Source: Photobacterium rosenbergii (lineage in GTDB: Bacteria > Pseudomonadota > Gammaproteobacteria > Enterobacterales > Vibrionaceae). Taken from it: a stretch of DNA of 64,000 nt. Location: positions 124,001 to 188,000 of the forward strand of contig NZ_PYMB01000001.1 of assembly GCF_003026455.1 (NCBI RefSeq). The letters are read 5' to 3'. The translations under genes were made by a program, and so were the position numbers. Within the stretch, counting starts at the first letter, position 1; each line of letters starts with the position of its first letter. Below the pieces are notes generated by a model. The model did not search any database. It had not been told where the DNA came from and saw nothing but the letters and a program-made list of their open reading frames with translations. Positions 9,294 through 17,291 of the stretch are shown one piece after another.

Positions 9294-9842
9294 ATGTTTA
9301 GTTCTGAGCAAGAAAAATTGAGCAAACCTGATGCCAGCATGAGCAAGGGTATAGGATTGATGACTCTTTCATTGCTGCTAGTTTCACCAATATTACATGC
9401 GAAGACAGAGTATTTCGTTGGTGCGGGTGTTGGCTACCAAGAAGATAAGTTAGACGGTGCCAACTCCATCAATGGTGAAGATGCGACGGTGCTTTTAAAC
9501 GGCGGGTTGACGATAAACTCGGAGCATCGGGTGACAGCAACGTATAGCTACAAAGACAAGTTTTCCCAGAGTTTGTTCTTCGCGTCGTATGATTATTTAT
9601 ATGATATAAACAACAGAGTTTCTCTAAATGGTGGCTTTCTTCTTGGTGTTGGTTACAACGATATAGTTGGTGAAACCTCGATGGATTTTATAAGGGGGCT
9701 TCAAGTAGGTACAACTTATCGTATTAATAAAGACTGGAGTACTGATCTTACCTATCGCTATCTACACCAAGATTTTGATGAGCGCGATGTTGAGATAGAT
9801 TATACCCAACAGGTTGTAATCATGGCGAACTATCATTTCTAA
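9294..9842 (+). CDS. Small outer membrane beta-barrel protein
   Basis: A 182-aa protein with a hydrophobic signal segment (GLMTLSLLLVSPILHA) and a mature part of alternating polar/aromatic strands ending in ANYHF, a C-terminal Phe typical of barrels folded by BAM. The mature size (about 150 residues) suits an 8-strand barrel. The ATG at 9294 is chosen because AAGGTGG lies six bases upstream; the ATG at 9339, directly before the signal segment, is the alternative. The signal peptide then has an unusually long N-region. The specific role is unknown. A terminator hairpin follows at 9872. Confidence 0.75.
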   Translation: MFSSEQEKLSKPDASMSKGIGLMTLSLLLVSPILHAKTEYFVGAGVGYQEDKLDGANSINGEDATVLLNGGLTINSEHRVTATYSYKDKFSQSLFFASYDYLYDINNRVSLNGGFLLGVGYNDIVGETSMDFIRGLQVGTTYRINKDWSTDLTYRYLHQDFDERDVEIDYTQQVVIMANYHF

Positions 9843-9871
9843 ATTAAGCCTAACACTAAGTAAAATTTAAT

Positions 9872-9900
9872 GGCTATTGCATGATTGCAATAGCCTTTCT
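9872..9900 (+). terminator. Rho-independent terminator after the barrel gene
   Basis: A perfect 10-bp stem GGCTATTGCA/TGCAATAGCC with a 4-nt loop, followed by TTTCTT. Confidence 0.75.
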
Positions 9901-9979
9901 TCATACTGGCTAAATAGTATCAATTAAAACAACTACTATTATTGACGTGTGAAAATGAAATTGACCATTGGAGAGTAGG

Positions 9980-10726
9980 ATGAACAGCAAGCTGGCAACT
10001 GCGACGAACTTATACATGGAAGGGATTCGGGATGGTAATGCCAAAGACGCTATTACCAAGTATACCGGCCGACGCTATACCCAGCATAGTACGGGCGTGC
10101 GCAATGGCGTTGAAGGTTTCATCGAGTTTTTCGAACCCTTCCTTGTACGTTGCCCTATCAGGGATATCCGGGTGATCCGCTCAATCGTCGACGGTCAGTA
10201 CGTGTTCTTACAAGTTTTTCAGGATATCAATAACGGTGATGCCAAGTGGGTAACCACGGATCTGTTCGATACCGACAGCAACGACAAGATAATCGAGCAT
10301 TGGGATGTGATTTCAGCCTATCAAGACGCTAAGAATTTAAATACTGACCAAATTTCGGGTGAAACGGAAATTACAGATTTAGATGCAACGGAAGACAACA
10401 AAGAGCTTGTCCGCGAGTTCCTTTGCGATGTCATGGTTTTGGGGCAGCAAGATAAGCGCCACGCTTATTTAAGTGATGGGCAAGTGATTGTTCATTGCGC
10501 ACCTGATGTCGGCTCATTAGAAAGCTATATTGGCACTTATGACCAAGTATTTAAAATTATCGGGCAGGGAAACTTCGTCGTGTCTTACAGCCGGGTTTTA
10601 GAGAACGGACAGGAAATTGCGAGGTTTGATATTTTTAGGTTAGAGCAGGGAAAAATAAAAGAATTATGGGTCAATCAAGAACCGGTGCCACCTAAAAACG
10701 AGTGGGTAAATGGTGGGAAGTTCTAG
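9980..10726 (+). CDS. Tandem SnoaL/NTF2-like domain protein
   Basis: A 248-aa cytoplasmic protein made of two successive cone-shaped (NTF2-like) domains, about residues 5-120 and 130-245. The first has the SnoaL pattern: Y-hQHstGVRNGVEGF, then FLQVFQDINNG and IIEHWDVISAY. The second repeats the plan: REFLCDVM, VIVHCAPDVGS-ESY, FVVSYSRVLENGQE-ARFDIFRLEQGKIKELW. Many such proteins are polyketide cyclases, isomerases or hydrolases of small molecules; the substrate here is unknown. The start ATG at 9980 has GGAG seven bases upstream. It stands as a single gene between two terminators. Confidence 0.75.
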   Translation: MNSKLATATNLYMEGIRDGNAKDAITKYTGRRYTQHSTGVRNGVEGFIEFFEPFLVRCPIRDIRVIRSIVDGQYVFLQVFQDINNGDAKWVTTDLFDTDSNDKIIEHWDVISAYQDAKNLNTDQISGETEITDLDATEDNKELVREFLCDVMVLGQQDKRHAYLSDGQVIVHCAPDVGSLESYIGTYDQVFKIIGQGNFVVSYSRVLENGQEIARFDIFRLEQGKIKELWVNQEPVPPKNEWVNGGKF

Positions 10727-10853
10727 CCTTTTCTGCATTGATTGCCAGCGTTTAACTTAAGTGATTGATGTGTCTAAGATGTATCTGATGGAGTGAATCA
10801 GTTAATATCTGGGGAAAGAATATTGAGTTTGAATGCAAATGGAGAGGGAAGCG

Positions 10854-11144
10854 ATGTCCAACAATCACAAGGTTGTACACGATAAAGACAAACAAACATA
10901 TTTTGTTGATCTTATTGATGGCTATCAAGCCAAAGTAAGCTACCAGATCTCGGGAAATGTACTGACACTCGATCACTCTTCAGTGCCGAGCGAGCTTCGT
11001 GGGCAAGGGTATGCAGGTATCATGATGGAAGCGGTGCTTGGCAAGATTGAGCAAGAGGGCTTCAAGGTGATCCCGCAGTGTAGCTATGTTGTCCACTATA
11101 TGGGGAAACATAATGAATGGAACCATTTGCTTGCTTCACAATAG
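10854..11144 (+). CDS. Small GNAT-like N-acetyltransferase (YjdJ type)
   Basis: A 96-aa protein equivalent to the compact GNAT core (acetyl-CoA binding) without the N-terminal strands. The motif VPSELRGQGYAGIMMEAVL is the pyrophosphate-binding loop and helix of GNAT motif A. The C-terminal IPQCSYVVHYMGKH-EW is typical of the YjdJ/Gtn5-like family. The start at 10854 is fixed by GGAGAGGGA just upstream; an in-frame ATG 21 bp earlier lies in front of that ribosome site. The acceptor substrate is unknown. A strong bidirectional terminator follows. Confidence 0.85.
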   Translation: MSNNHKVVHDKDKQTYFVDLIDGYQAKVSYQISGNVLTLDHSSVPSELRGQGYAGIMMEAVLGKIEQEGFKVIPQCSYVVHYMGKHNEWNHLLASQ

Positions 11145-11163
11145 CTAGAGCAATTTCGGTACG

Positions 11164-11198
11164 AAAAAAGCCCTGCTCATGGTTGAGCAGGGCTTTTT
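11164..11198. terminator. Bidirectional terminator
   Basis: The stem AAAAAGCCCTGCTCA pairs with TGAGCAGGGCTTTTT around a TGGT loop. The A-run on one side and T-run on the other let it serve both the small acetyltransferase gene and the convergent nemA gene. Confidence 0.9.
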
Positions 11199-11213
11199 CT
11201 TTGGGGGTATCTG

Positions 11214-12314
11214 TTAACTTGCTTGGTACACTGGGTAATCAAGTAGGCCTTTTTCTGCACCGCCAAACAGGGTGTCAGGGTCGTGGGTAGCCAACGGGTA
11301 ATCATTCATGATTCGGTTTGGCAGGTCTGGGTTTGAAATAAACGGGCGACCAAAACCAATCATGTCTGCAATACCGTCAGCAATGGCTTCTGCCCCTTTT
11401 TCAGCATTGTAGCGGCCTGCGTAAATGATGGTGCCATTGTAGGCTTCACGTACCGCCGGTTTGAACTCTGCCGGTGTTTCCGGAGCATCGTCCCAATCCA
11501 CTTCAGCAATGTGAAGGTAAACAACATTCAGTTTGTTCAACAGTGCAGCGGCTGCTGTGTATGTTTCAACAGGTGTTTTATCAACCGTGCCGTTCAGGGA
11601 GGTAAACGGCGCAAGGCGAACACCAACACGGTCGGCACCGATTGCGTCTGTCATTGCTTCAACCACTTCGCCAAGGAAGCGCAGACGGTTTTCAACAGAG
11701 CCGCCATATTCATCGGTACGGTTGTTGGCTTCAGAATCGATAAACTGGTTTACTAGGTAACCGTTCGCTGCGTGTAACTCAATACCATCGAACCCAGCCT
11801 CAATCGCGTTTAAGGCTGCCTGACGATATTCACCGATAACATGTTGGATGTCGGCTTTGGTCATTTCACGTGGCTCAACCACGTCAACAAAACCTGGTGC
11901 ATTGCTACCATCGTCGATAAAGACTTTCACATTCTCAGCTTTTAGCGCCGAAGATGAAATTGGTTGCTGCCCGCCGATATTCGCAGGGTGGGTAACACGA
12001 CCAACATGCCAAAGCTGCGCGTAAATCACGCCGCCTTTGTCATGAACAGCATCCGTCACTTTCTTCCAGCCAGCAATTTGCTCCTGGGTGTAGATACCCG
12101 GTGTCCAAGCGTAGCCTTGGCCCATTTCTGAAATCTGGGTACCTTCGGCAACAATCAAACCGGCATCGGCACGCTGGGCATAGTATTTAGCCATCATGTC
12201 ATTGGCGACGTTACCCGACTGGCTTGCGCGTGAGCGGGTCATCGGTGGCATAACGATACGGTTTTTCAGTGTTACCTTGCCAAGGCGCATTGGCTGAAAT
12301 AGTGCGTCTTTCAT
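11214..12314 (-). CDS. nemA: Old-yellow-enzyme family oxidoreductase (N-ethylmaleimide reductase)
   Basis: A 366-aa FMN-dependent alkene reductase using NAD(P)H to reduce electrophiles such as N-ethylmaleimide and other unsaturated carbonyls. The fold markers are LKNRIVMPPMTRSRA at the N-terminus, QLWHVGRVTHP, the substrate-binding His/Asn pair in IELHAANGYLVNQF, and GFGRPFISNPDL near the end. It is the second gene after gloA (20 bp gap). The E. coli nemRA-gloA operon has the same enzymes and detoxifies electrophiles; here the order is gloA-nemA and no TetR-type nemR gene is adjacent. Confidence 0.92.
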   Translation of the reverse strand: MKDALFQPMRLGKVTLKNRIVMPPMTRSRASQSGNVANDMMAKYYAQRADAGLIVAEGTQISEMGQGYAWTPGIYTQEQIAGWKKVTDAVHDKGGVIYAQLWHVGRVTHPANIGGQQPISSSALKAENVKVFIDDGSNAPGFVDVVEPREMTKADIQHVIGEYRQAALNAIEAGFDGIELHAANGYLVNQFIDSEANNRTDEYGGSVENRLRFLGEVVEAMTDAIGADRVGVRLAPFTSLNGTVDKTPVETYTAAAALLNKLNVVYLHIAEVDWDDAPETPAEFKPAVREAYNGTIIYAGRYNAEKGAEAIADGIADMIGFGRPFISNPDLPNRIMNDYPLATHDPDTLFGGAEKGLLDYPVYQAS

Positions 12315-12334
12315 TTTAATGCTCCAACCTAAAA

Positions 12335-12715
12335 TTATTTGCTGGTCTGAATAAGTTCGATAGCGTAGCCGTCAGGGTCTTTGACGAAGGCAATATGAGT
12401 TGTACCACCAAGCATTGGTCCAGGCTCTCGGGTAACGTTGCCGCCAACGGCTTTGATTTGATCGCAAGTCTGGTAGATATCATCAACACCGAGTGCCAAA
12501 TGGCCGAAGCCGTTACCAAGATCGTAAGAGTCTGTATCCCAGTTATAGGTCAGCTCGATGGTTGGCCCATTTTTGTCATAACCCACGAAGACAAGCGAGT
12601 AGCGATATTCAGTGTTTTCAAAACGATCTAGGACCTGCATACCCAATACGTTGGTGTAAAACTCAATTGATTTATCTAGATCGGAAACGCGGATCATGGT
12701 GTGGAGAAATTTCAT
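12335..12715 (-). CDS. gloA: Lactoylglutathione lyase (glyoxalase I)
   Basis: A 126-aa vicinal-oxygen-chelate enzyme that isomerises the methylglyoxal-glutathione hemithioacetal. The four metal ligands are all present: His5 (LHTMIRV), Glu54 (TIELTYNW), His72 (FGHLALGVD) and Glu120 (YAIELIQ), equivalent to the Ni site of E. coli GloA. It ends about nine residues earlier than the E. coli protein but loses no ligand. It heads the gloA-nemA operon and is preceded by a strong inverted repeat at 12819-12847. Confidence 0.95.
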   Translation of the reverse strand: MKFLHTMIRVSDLDKSIEFYTNVLGMQVLDRFENTEYRYSLVFVGYDKNGPTIELTYNWDTDSYDLGNGFGHLALGVDDIYQTCDQIKAVGGNVTREPGPMLGGTTHIAFVKDPDGYAIELIQTSK

Positions 12716-12818
12716 ATCGCTACCTTATATAGGGACGTAGAGCGAATGGGTTGAAGATGTTCGCTCTGAGAAACCATTTTTGATGTGACTACTATAGCGA
12801 TGAAGAGGGTCAAGAAGA

Positions 12819-12847
12819 AATTATCAAAAATTATTAATTTGATAATT
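12819..12847. promoter_or_regulatory. Inverted repeat upstream of gloA-nemA
   Basis: Perfect 10-bp arms, AATTATCAAA at 12819-12828 and TTTGATAATT at 12838-12847, with a 9-bp AT spacer. No T-run follows on the minus strand, so an operator is more likely than a terminator. It lies about 105 bp upstream of the gloA start. It does not resemble the E. coli NemR box. Confidence 0.4.
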
Positions 12848-12860
12848 CAAACTTATGATT

Positions 12861-12944
12861 CTATCGATTTTTGATAGCAAGGGCGGCAATAGCCAGAATG
12901 ACTACAAGAAGTAGCAATAGATTGATGATGAGATAGAGAGGCAT
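12861..12944 (-). CDS. Candidate 27-aa single-pass membrane peptide
   Basis: An ATG (complement of 12942-12944) opens 27 codons beginning MPLYLIINLLLLL and ending AIKNR before TAG. The whole peptide is one strongly hydrophobic helix with a positively charged tail, which suggests an inner-membrane micropeptide with the C-terminus inside. The ribosome binding site is weak. It lies alone between gloA and the threonine-aldolase-like gene. It could be chance, but such a clean hydrophobic-then-basic layout is not typical of noncoding AT-rich DNA. Confidence 0.35.
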   Translation of the reverse strand: MPLYLIINLLLLLVVILAIAALAIKNR

Positions 12945-13035
12945 TTTTGAATCTTACTGTTGGAACCTAACAGTAAATATAGTTGCTATCTTTGTCTTTC
13001 ATCATCAATCTTTAGGGAGGTTGGTCGAAAGGTAG

Positions 13036-14109
13036 TTAGATTCGATCAACGATAAGCTGGAATATATCCCTGAGCTGATCGTCAGCCATGTTCAGTAAAT
13101 TGTCACCGATATACCACTCAATGACCGATTGCCCTGGATGCTGGGCAATTTGCGGGTTTCCAAGCCAAATTCCTTTTTCACTGGCGAGTTCTTCGCACAG
13201 TTTGACGGTGCGCTCATAGCTTAACGGCAGGATCAAATGCAGCATATTACAATGAGGTTGAGTTGGGTTTACGGCTAGTTGCGGGAACTCAGCTAGCAGC
13301 GAGTAGATCTCCTTGGTCCGCTCGAACAGGGCCGGCATCAACGCAATGCGCTCATCAAACTGCATGGCGGCAGATACAATGTAAGGTGTGCGGTGGTAAA
13401 CATTGCCCCCTTGTCGCTTCATCCACATATCTGCTAGCTCAATAAACGCTTTATCACCCAACAGCATTGAACCACCCAACCCGTTGACGCCTTTGTACAA
13501 AGAAACATAGGCACTGTTAAACCCGTGAGAAATCTCTTGGTATGATTTCTGGTAGAACGCGGCGGACTCCCACAGACGGGCGCCATCCATATGCAGGTGA
13601 ATATTATGAAGCTGGCAGTATTGCTTGATATCCCTTAGTTCATCCCATGTAGGTAGTTGGCCGCCTAGTTCTCGCATTGGCAATTCATATAGCACGGCAG
13701 AAATTTCATCTGGCCATGCTTGGAGATCTTTCAACGCCCAAGGTCTGAACATATTCCCAACAGGAAGAATGTTAAAGCGGTTTTGCAATTGGTAGCCCTG
13801 CCGCTCGAATCGGGTGATATGGCTGGACTCATGCATAGCGACAATAGGATTACGTTTTTGCCGGCATACAAGCTCTAGGGCAGTGACCTGCGCCATGGTG
13901 CCACTGATGACAAATAGCCCGGCCTCGAAACCCAGCAGTTCGGCAACCTTTTGCTCGAAAGACTTAATGAGTTCGCCATCACCATAGGTATCATGCTTGA
14001 TGTTGTGTTGCTCGCACCATTGCGCCATTTTCTTAAAATGTTCGGCTGGTGACTCATCTTGGTTTCCAGGCAGTATTGTATGGCACTGGTTGCGCAAATC
14101 CTTGTTCAT
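13036..14109 (-). CDS. PLP-dependent threonine-aldolase/beta-eliminating lyase family enzyme
   Basis: A 357-aa fold-type I PLP enzyme of the low-specificity threonine aldolase/tryptophanase-like family. Visible parts are TYGDGELIKSFEQKVAELLG, FVISGTMAQVTAL (cofactor phosphate region), HESSHI, the PLP-ring aspartate in HMDGARLWE (Asp175) and the Schiff-base lysine in SLYKGVNGLGG (Lys206). Likely reactions are cleavage of threonine or allo-threonine to glycine and acetaldehyde, or of another beta-hydroxy amino acid. It is a single gene with its own upstream region. The actual amino-acid substrate is not determined by the sequence. Confidence 0.85.
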   Translation of the reverse strand: MNKDLRNQCHTILPGNQDESPAEHFKKMAQWCEQHNIKHDTYGDGELIKSFEQKVAELLGFEAGLFVISGTMAQVTALELVCRQKRNPIVAMHESSHITRFERQGYQLQNRFNILPVGNMFRPWALKDLQAWPDEISAVLYELPMRELGGQLPTWDELRDIKQYCQLHNIHLHMDGARLWESAAFYQKSYQEISHGFNSAYVSLYKGVNGLGGSMLLGDKAFIELADMWMKRQGGNVYHRTPYIVSAAMQFDERIALMPALFERTKEIYSLLAEFPQLAVNPTQPHCNMLHLILPLSYERTVKLCEELASEKGIWLGNPQIAQHPGQSVIEWYIGDNLLNMADDQLRDIFQLIVDRI

Positions 14110-14293
14110 TGATTGTTCCTATGAGGTGCGTTGAAGCTTCAACTTATAGTGGGGCAAGCTATAAGTCAAAGCGCTAAATTGATACTGATAAATATCAACG
14201 TGTTAGAGGTGGGTAGTGAAAGGGAGAGCTTAAGGCAGGTACGACTTGTCGCTAGTTCTACTTACGTTATAACGCTGTTGGGTTTAATCATTT

Positions 14294-14329
14294 AGTTGGC
14301 TAACGGTAGTTGGCTAACGGTAGTTGGCT
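14294..14329. repeat. 14-bp tandem repeat at the 3' end of the Hpt gene
   Basis: The unit AGTTGGCTAACGGT occurs at 14294-14307 and 14308-14321, followed by 8 bases of a third copy. The stop codon of the Hpt gene lies in the first unit. Because 14 is not a multiple of three, copy-number change shifts the last codons, but each likely product still ends within a few residues. Confidence 0.9.
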
Positions 14330-14638
14330 GATCTGTTCGTTAACTTTAAGCATTTCATCTAACATATTATCTATTATTGCCCGCTCTGGCAGTTCCCCTT
14401 TCTTACACAATTGCTCAATAGCTTCTAACCGTATAGAGACCTGATCTTCACACAAGGTAAGCAGAACTCCTTTTAGAGAGTGAGTCGCTTGGTACAGTTC
14501 ATCGATTTTTTGGTTGTTATAAAGCTCAGTAATAAGTTCAACGTCGTTACCATGCTCAACATTGTACAGTTCGATGATCATAGACATCATGTCTACATCT
14601 CCGTCCATTGCTTCCATAAATGCATCGTAATCAATCAT
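14300..14638 (-). CDS. Stand-alone histidine phosphotransfer (Hpt) domain protein
   Basis: A 112-aa all-helical protein with the Hpt signature ATHSLKGVLLTL; the His is the phosphate-accepting residue in phosphorelays. No sensor kinase or response regulator is encoded nearby, so its partner must lie elsewhere. The start used (MIDYDAF) has AGGA eight bases upstream; an ATG nine bases earlier overlaps that ribosome site. The acidic N-terminus (EAMDGDVDMM) and the loss of other domains fit a shuttle protein. The extreme C-terminus lies in a 14-bp tandem repeat. Confidence 0.8.
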   Translation of the reverse strand: MIDYDAFMEAMDGDVDMMSMIIELYNVEHGNDVELITELYNNQKIDELYQATHSLKGVLLTLCEDQVSIRLEAIEQLCKKGELPERAIIDNMLDEMLKVNEQISQLPLANYR

Positions 14639-14721
14639 GTTAATCATCCTAGTTTAATTTTGAGCAACGTACTGATAATAAAGAGCTTGACGATTTAACG
14701 TATGGACCAGGTGGGAAATAA

Positions 14722-14856
14722 ATACAAGGTGATTTTGCTGATTATTTTGAATTTATTGAGCTACCTCTCACCGAGAACAGTGCTGATTCTATTTTAAAAT
14801 TATGTATGATTTACGGCGTCGGCTTATTCAGTTGGGTAAAAGAGATGTTGATGTAA
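14722..14856 (+). pseudogene. Possible C-terminal gene remnant (no start codon)
   Basis: After a TAA at 14719 an open frame of 44 codons runs to TAA at 14854-14856 with protein-like content: GDFADYFEFIELPLTENSAD and then ILKLCMIYGVGLFSWVKEML. There is no ATG, GTG or TTG near its beginning, and it is followed 31 bp later by a strong terminator-like hairpin at 14887. This looks like the tail of a former gene. The family is not recognised. Confidence 0.35.
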
Positions 14857-14886
14857 TGATCCCATAGTCATCTTAGCCTGATATAC

Positions 14887-14925
14887 GAACAAGCCAGCAT
14901 TTCTGCTGGCTTGTTCTGTTTTAGT
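14887..14925 (+). terminator. Strong hairpin, probable terminator
   Basis: A perfect 13-bp stem GAACAAGCCAGCA/TGCTGGCTTGTTC with a TTTC loop, followed by TGTTTTAGTT. It has no intact upstream gene on the plus strand and may be left from the remnant at 14722-14856. Confidence 0.6.
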
Positions 14926-14972
14926 TATTGTTGAGCAATGTATATGTTGAAGGCTTCCATGAGGAAAAGGGG

Positions 14973-15071
14973 TTAGAAACGAAAAACCACACGTATGACT
15001 TGTGTCCAGCCCCATAGGCTAAAGCCAATCACTGTGGATAAGAACAATGCAGGAAAAATCATATCAATCAT
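14973..15071 (-). CDS. Candidate 32-aa membrane peptide
   Basis: An ATG (complement of 15069-15071) opens 32 codons starting MIDMIFPALFLSTVIGFSLW and ending with a basic, aromatic tail (VIRVVFRF). A single transmembrane helix with Trp residues at the interface is apparent. The ribosome site is weak (AGG ten bases upstream). It is downstream of the DUF3179 gene on the same strand, about 207 bp after its stop. No homologue is recognised. Confidence 0.35.
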   Translation of the reverse strand: MIDMIFPALFLSTVIGFSLWGWTQVIRVVFRF

Positions 15072-15278
15072 AGTTATAAAACCTAGCTAACTGTTGTTTT
15101 TGTGGTGTTATTATCTGGTTTTTCTGGCTTGTTATAAAGTAAAGCTCTGCTTTGCTTTCTGTTTTTGTGATATGCAACTATGATGATTACTTTATGTGCT
15201 TTGTTGAGTATGTGGTTAGCTGTTTTTTGAACATCGTTGTGGCTCAGCCGTAGATTGATAGTTCGAGAGGTAAACCTA

Positions 15279-16217
15279 TTATTGCGCTTTATATAATTCG
15301 GTATTTGGGTAAAAAGCATACCAAGCAAACCAGTATAGTAGGGTGCTTGGTAAATTCTGTCCTTGGCTGTTGGTTATATGAGCCGAACGATTTTGAGCAT
15401 CCCAATGAACCGTAAGAGTCTGCTGCTCGAAGGTGTGGCTGAAAGTTGCTTTCCCATTCTTTTTCAATTCAGTGAAAGGAAAGGCTATAACACCATTTTT
15501 CCCTTTATATCCCATCACGGTTTCTTTTGAACTGTAGATAGATGGGGCTTGGTTAGCTACCGGGAAATAAAGCCGTGGGGTGCGGCTGTAACCGGCATAA
15601 GGGTCATGCTGATAATTTCTTTGGTAGCCAGTCTCAGTGGATAACACCAGTGTATTTGGGTGCATTTGTTGCCACTGACTCCAACGCGTTAAAGTCAACG
15701 GGTACTGGGTTAATTGCTTCCCAATAGATTGACCTGAAACCGCCGAGCCTTTTATTTGTGACCACAAGGATTCCGTTTGATGGTCATACATCAGGACATC
15801 AGAGTTATACAACAAACCTGATACCCCAAAAGTCAGGGTGCGGCCGTTTACCGAGGAAGAAAAAGCCATTCCCGAGCCACATAGCGGGCAGTAACTAACG
15901 ATAAAGCGCGTGCCGTCAATTTGATCATTGACTATTTCATGCCAATTTAAGATTTTGATCGGGTAGGCACGGTATTTCCCATTGATTGCGATACCTAGAA
16001 TAGGATCCCTTGCGGATAAAAAGCTGGCCTTATGGGCCGGGACAAACTTGGGGTGAAGAATAGCTGGGATCCCGTCTTTGCCCGGTCCCCCAGATAAAAT
16101 CTCTGCAGCTGGAATACTGGTATTGGAGAGATTAAAGCCGTTAAGCGATGCGGCTTGCATGCTTAACGGCAAAGTGAAGATAAGTCCGTATAAAAGAATA
16201 ACAATGAGCTGTTTCAT
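15279..16217 (-). CDS. DUF3179 domain-containing exported protein
   Basis: A 312-aa protein with a signal peptide (LIVILLYGLIFTLPLSMQA) and a full DUF3179 domain. Domain markers are PAILHPKFVPA, DPILGIAINGKYRAYPIKIL, WHEIVND, then RFIVSYCPLCGSGMAF with two cysteines, followed by FGVSGLLYNSDVLMYD. The CPLCGS motif may bind metal or thiols, but the family function is unknown. It is likely periplasmic. It follows the AraC-family regulator gene in the same direction with 95 bp between, so the regulator may act on it. The 200 bp after its stop contain no convincing gene. Confidence 0.85.
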   Translation of the reverse strand: MKQLIVILLYGLIFTLPLSMQAASLNGFNLSNTSIPAAEILSGGPGKDGIPAILHPKFVPAHKASFLSARDPILGIAINGKYRAYPIKILNWHEIVNDQIDGTRFIVSYCPLCGSGMAFSSSVNGRTLTFGVSGLLYNSDVLMYDHQTESLWSQIKGSAVSGQSIGKQLTQYPLTLTRWSQWQQMHPNTLVLSTETGYQRNYQHDPYAGYSRTPRLYFPVANQAPSIYSSKETVMGYKGKNGVIAFPFTELKKNGKATFSHTFEQQTLTVHWDAQNRSAHITNSQGQNLPSTLLYWFAWYAFYPNTELYKAQ

Positions 16218-16312
16218 CTATCCCCTCCAACGCGCTTCAGATATACAGACCGCAATGGAGAGAGAATCTTTCACAACCTATTTCGAAACTATACGCGGTG
16301 AGTCATCTCTAC

Positions 16313-17104
16313 CTAATCTTTACTGGCAAAGAAGCGTTGACGGTATTGTTCCGGGGTGCACTGGGCATGGCGCTTGAAGAGGGTGATAAAAGGCGAAGCT
16401 TGGTGATAGCCCAAGGTCAATGCCACTTCCTTCACCGAAGATCCTTTTCGCAGTAAATGCAAAGAATAAAGGAACTTGCGACGTTGCCGCCACTCGGTAA
16501 AGCTCATGCCGAGCTTATCCTGACAATGACGGGCCAGTGTTCTCTCTGTGGTGTGAAGCACCTCAGCCCAGTCCTTTAAGGTCTTTTCTGACATTGGGTT
16601 ACGTTCAAGCTCAGTAAGGATCGGCTTGAGCAGTTTGTCGTTACTGGTCGGCAAGAATTGCTCGTGCTCTTTCGCTTGGTAGACTTGGTCAAGCAAGACG
16701 CTGATCAGCCTTTTGTCCTGTTCCGATTCTGCCACCGTCAATTGTCGTGCTTTGAGATCATTGATGATTGCTTCCATGATCGGGCTTACTTCCAATAAAC
16801 AGGGGTAATCAGGTAACGGGGCAGCCAACGGGTGGGTAATGTTCATCGAGCAGTAGTTAAGGCTTCGTCTCATAAAGCTTTCATGCTCAATACCTGCAGG
16901 AACCCAAACTGCATATTGTGAGGGTGATAAGAAGCGCTTTTTCTCTGCCCTAAGCTCAAGGATCCCGCCATTGATTATTTGCAGTTGACCCCACGGGTGG
17001 CTATGGCTGGGGGTTGTTGTATTAGGCAGAAAAACCTCGTGACCGAAAAAAATCTCTCCGGGTGGGTTATCGTTATCAAAAAGCGGTTGGTAGATTTTCT
17101 TCAT
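16313..17104 (-). CDS. AraC-family transcriptional regulator with cupin-like sensor
   Basis: A 263-aa DNA-binding protein. The N-terminal half (about 15-120) is a cupin-like ligand domain (HSHPWGQLQIINGGILEL). The C-terminal half holds the two helix-turn-helix units of AraC regulators: KTLKDWAEVLHTTERTLARH and KEVALTLGYHQASPFITLF. The start is the ATG at 17104; the longer frame begins with TTG. It is divergent from an MBL-fold hydrolase gene, with an imperfect inverted repeat between them, so self- and cross-regulation is likely. The ligand is unknown. Confidence 0.88.
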   Translation of the reverse strand: MKKIYQPLFDNDNPPGEIFFGHEVFLPNTTTPSHSHPWGQLQIINGGILELRAEKKRFLSPSQYAVWVPAGIEHESFMRRSLNYCSMNITHPLAAPLPDYPCLLEVSPIMEAIINDLKARQLTVAESEQDKRLISVLLDQVYQAKEHEQFLPTSNDKLLKPILTELERNPMSEKTLKDWAEVLHTTERTLARHCQDKLGMSFTEWRQRRKFLYSLHLLRKGSSVKEVALTLGYHQASPFITLFKRHAQCTPEQYRQRFFASKD

Positions 17105-17200
17105 TGCATCCAAAGGTTAGAGCATAGTGATCAGCTTCTCATGGCATCAACAGTAATCGCGCAGGAGTTCGATGGCAAGTCTTACATCGTAATAGGCTTT

Positions 17201-17278
17201 TAGTAATCAATCAGCCGTAAAACCTGACTAAAATAATGAGTGTGACTAGTAAATCAGGCACGTCACTGATTGTTACTA
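17201..17278. promoter_or_regulatory. Imperfect long dyad between AraC regulator and MBL-fold gene
   Basis: TAGTAATCAATCAG at 17201-17214 is mirrored by CTGATTGTTACTA at 17266-17278 (one base missing). The arms are about 50 bp apart, enough for two regulator dimers and a looped region over the divergent promoters. Confidence 0.35.
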
Positions 17279-17291
17279 AGCAGGAGGGACG

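Noticed and set aside
14824..15015. 63-aa minus-strand ORF
   Set aside because: It covers a terminator-like hairpin and overlaps the better micropeptide frame; composition is not protein-like.
15083..15328. 81-aa minus-strand ORF after the DUF3179 gene
   Set aside because: Begins inside the DUF3179 coding end, has no ribosome site and no recognisable content.
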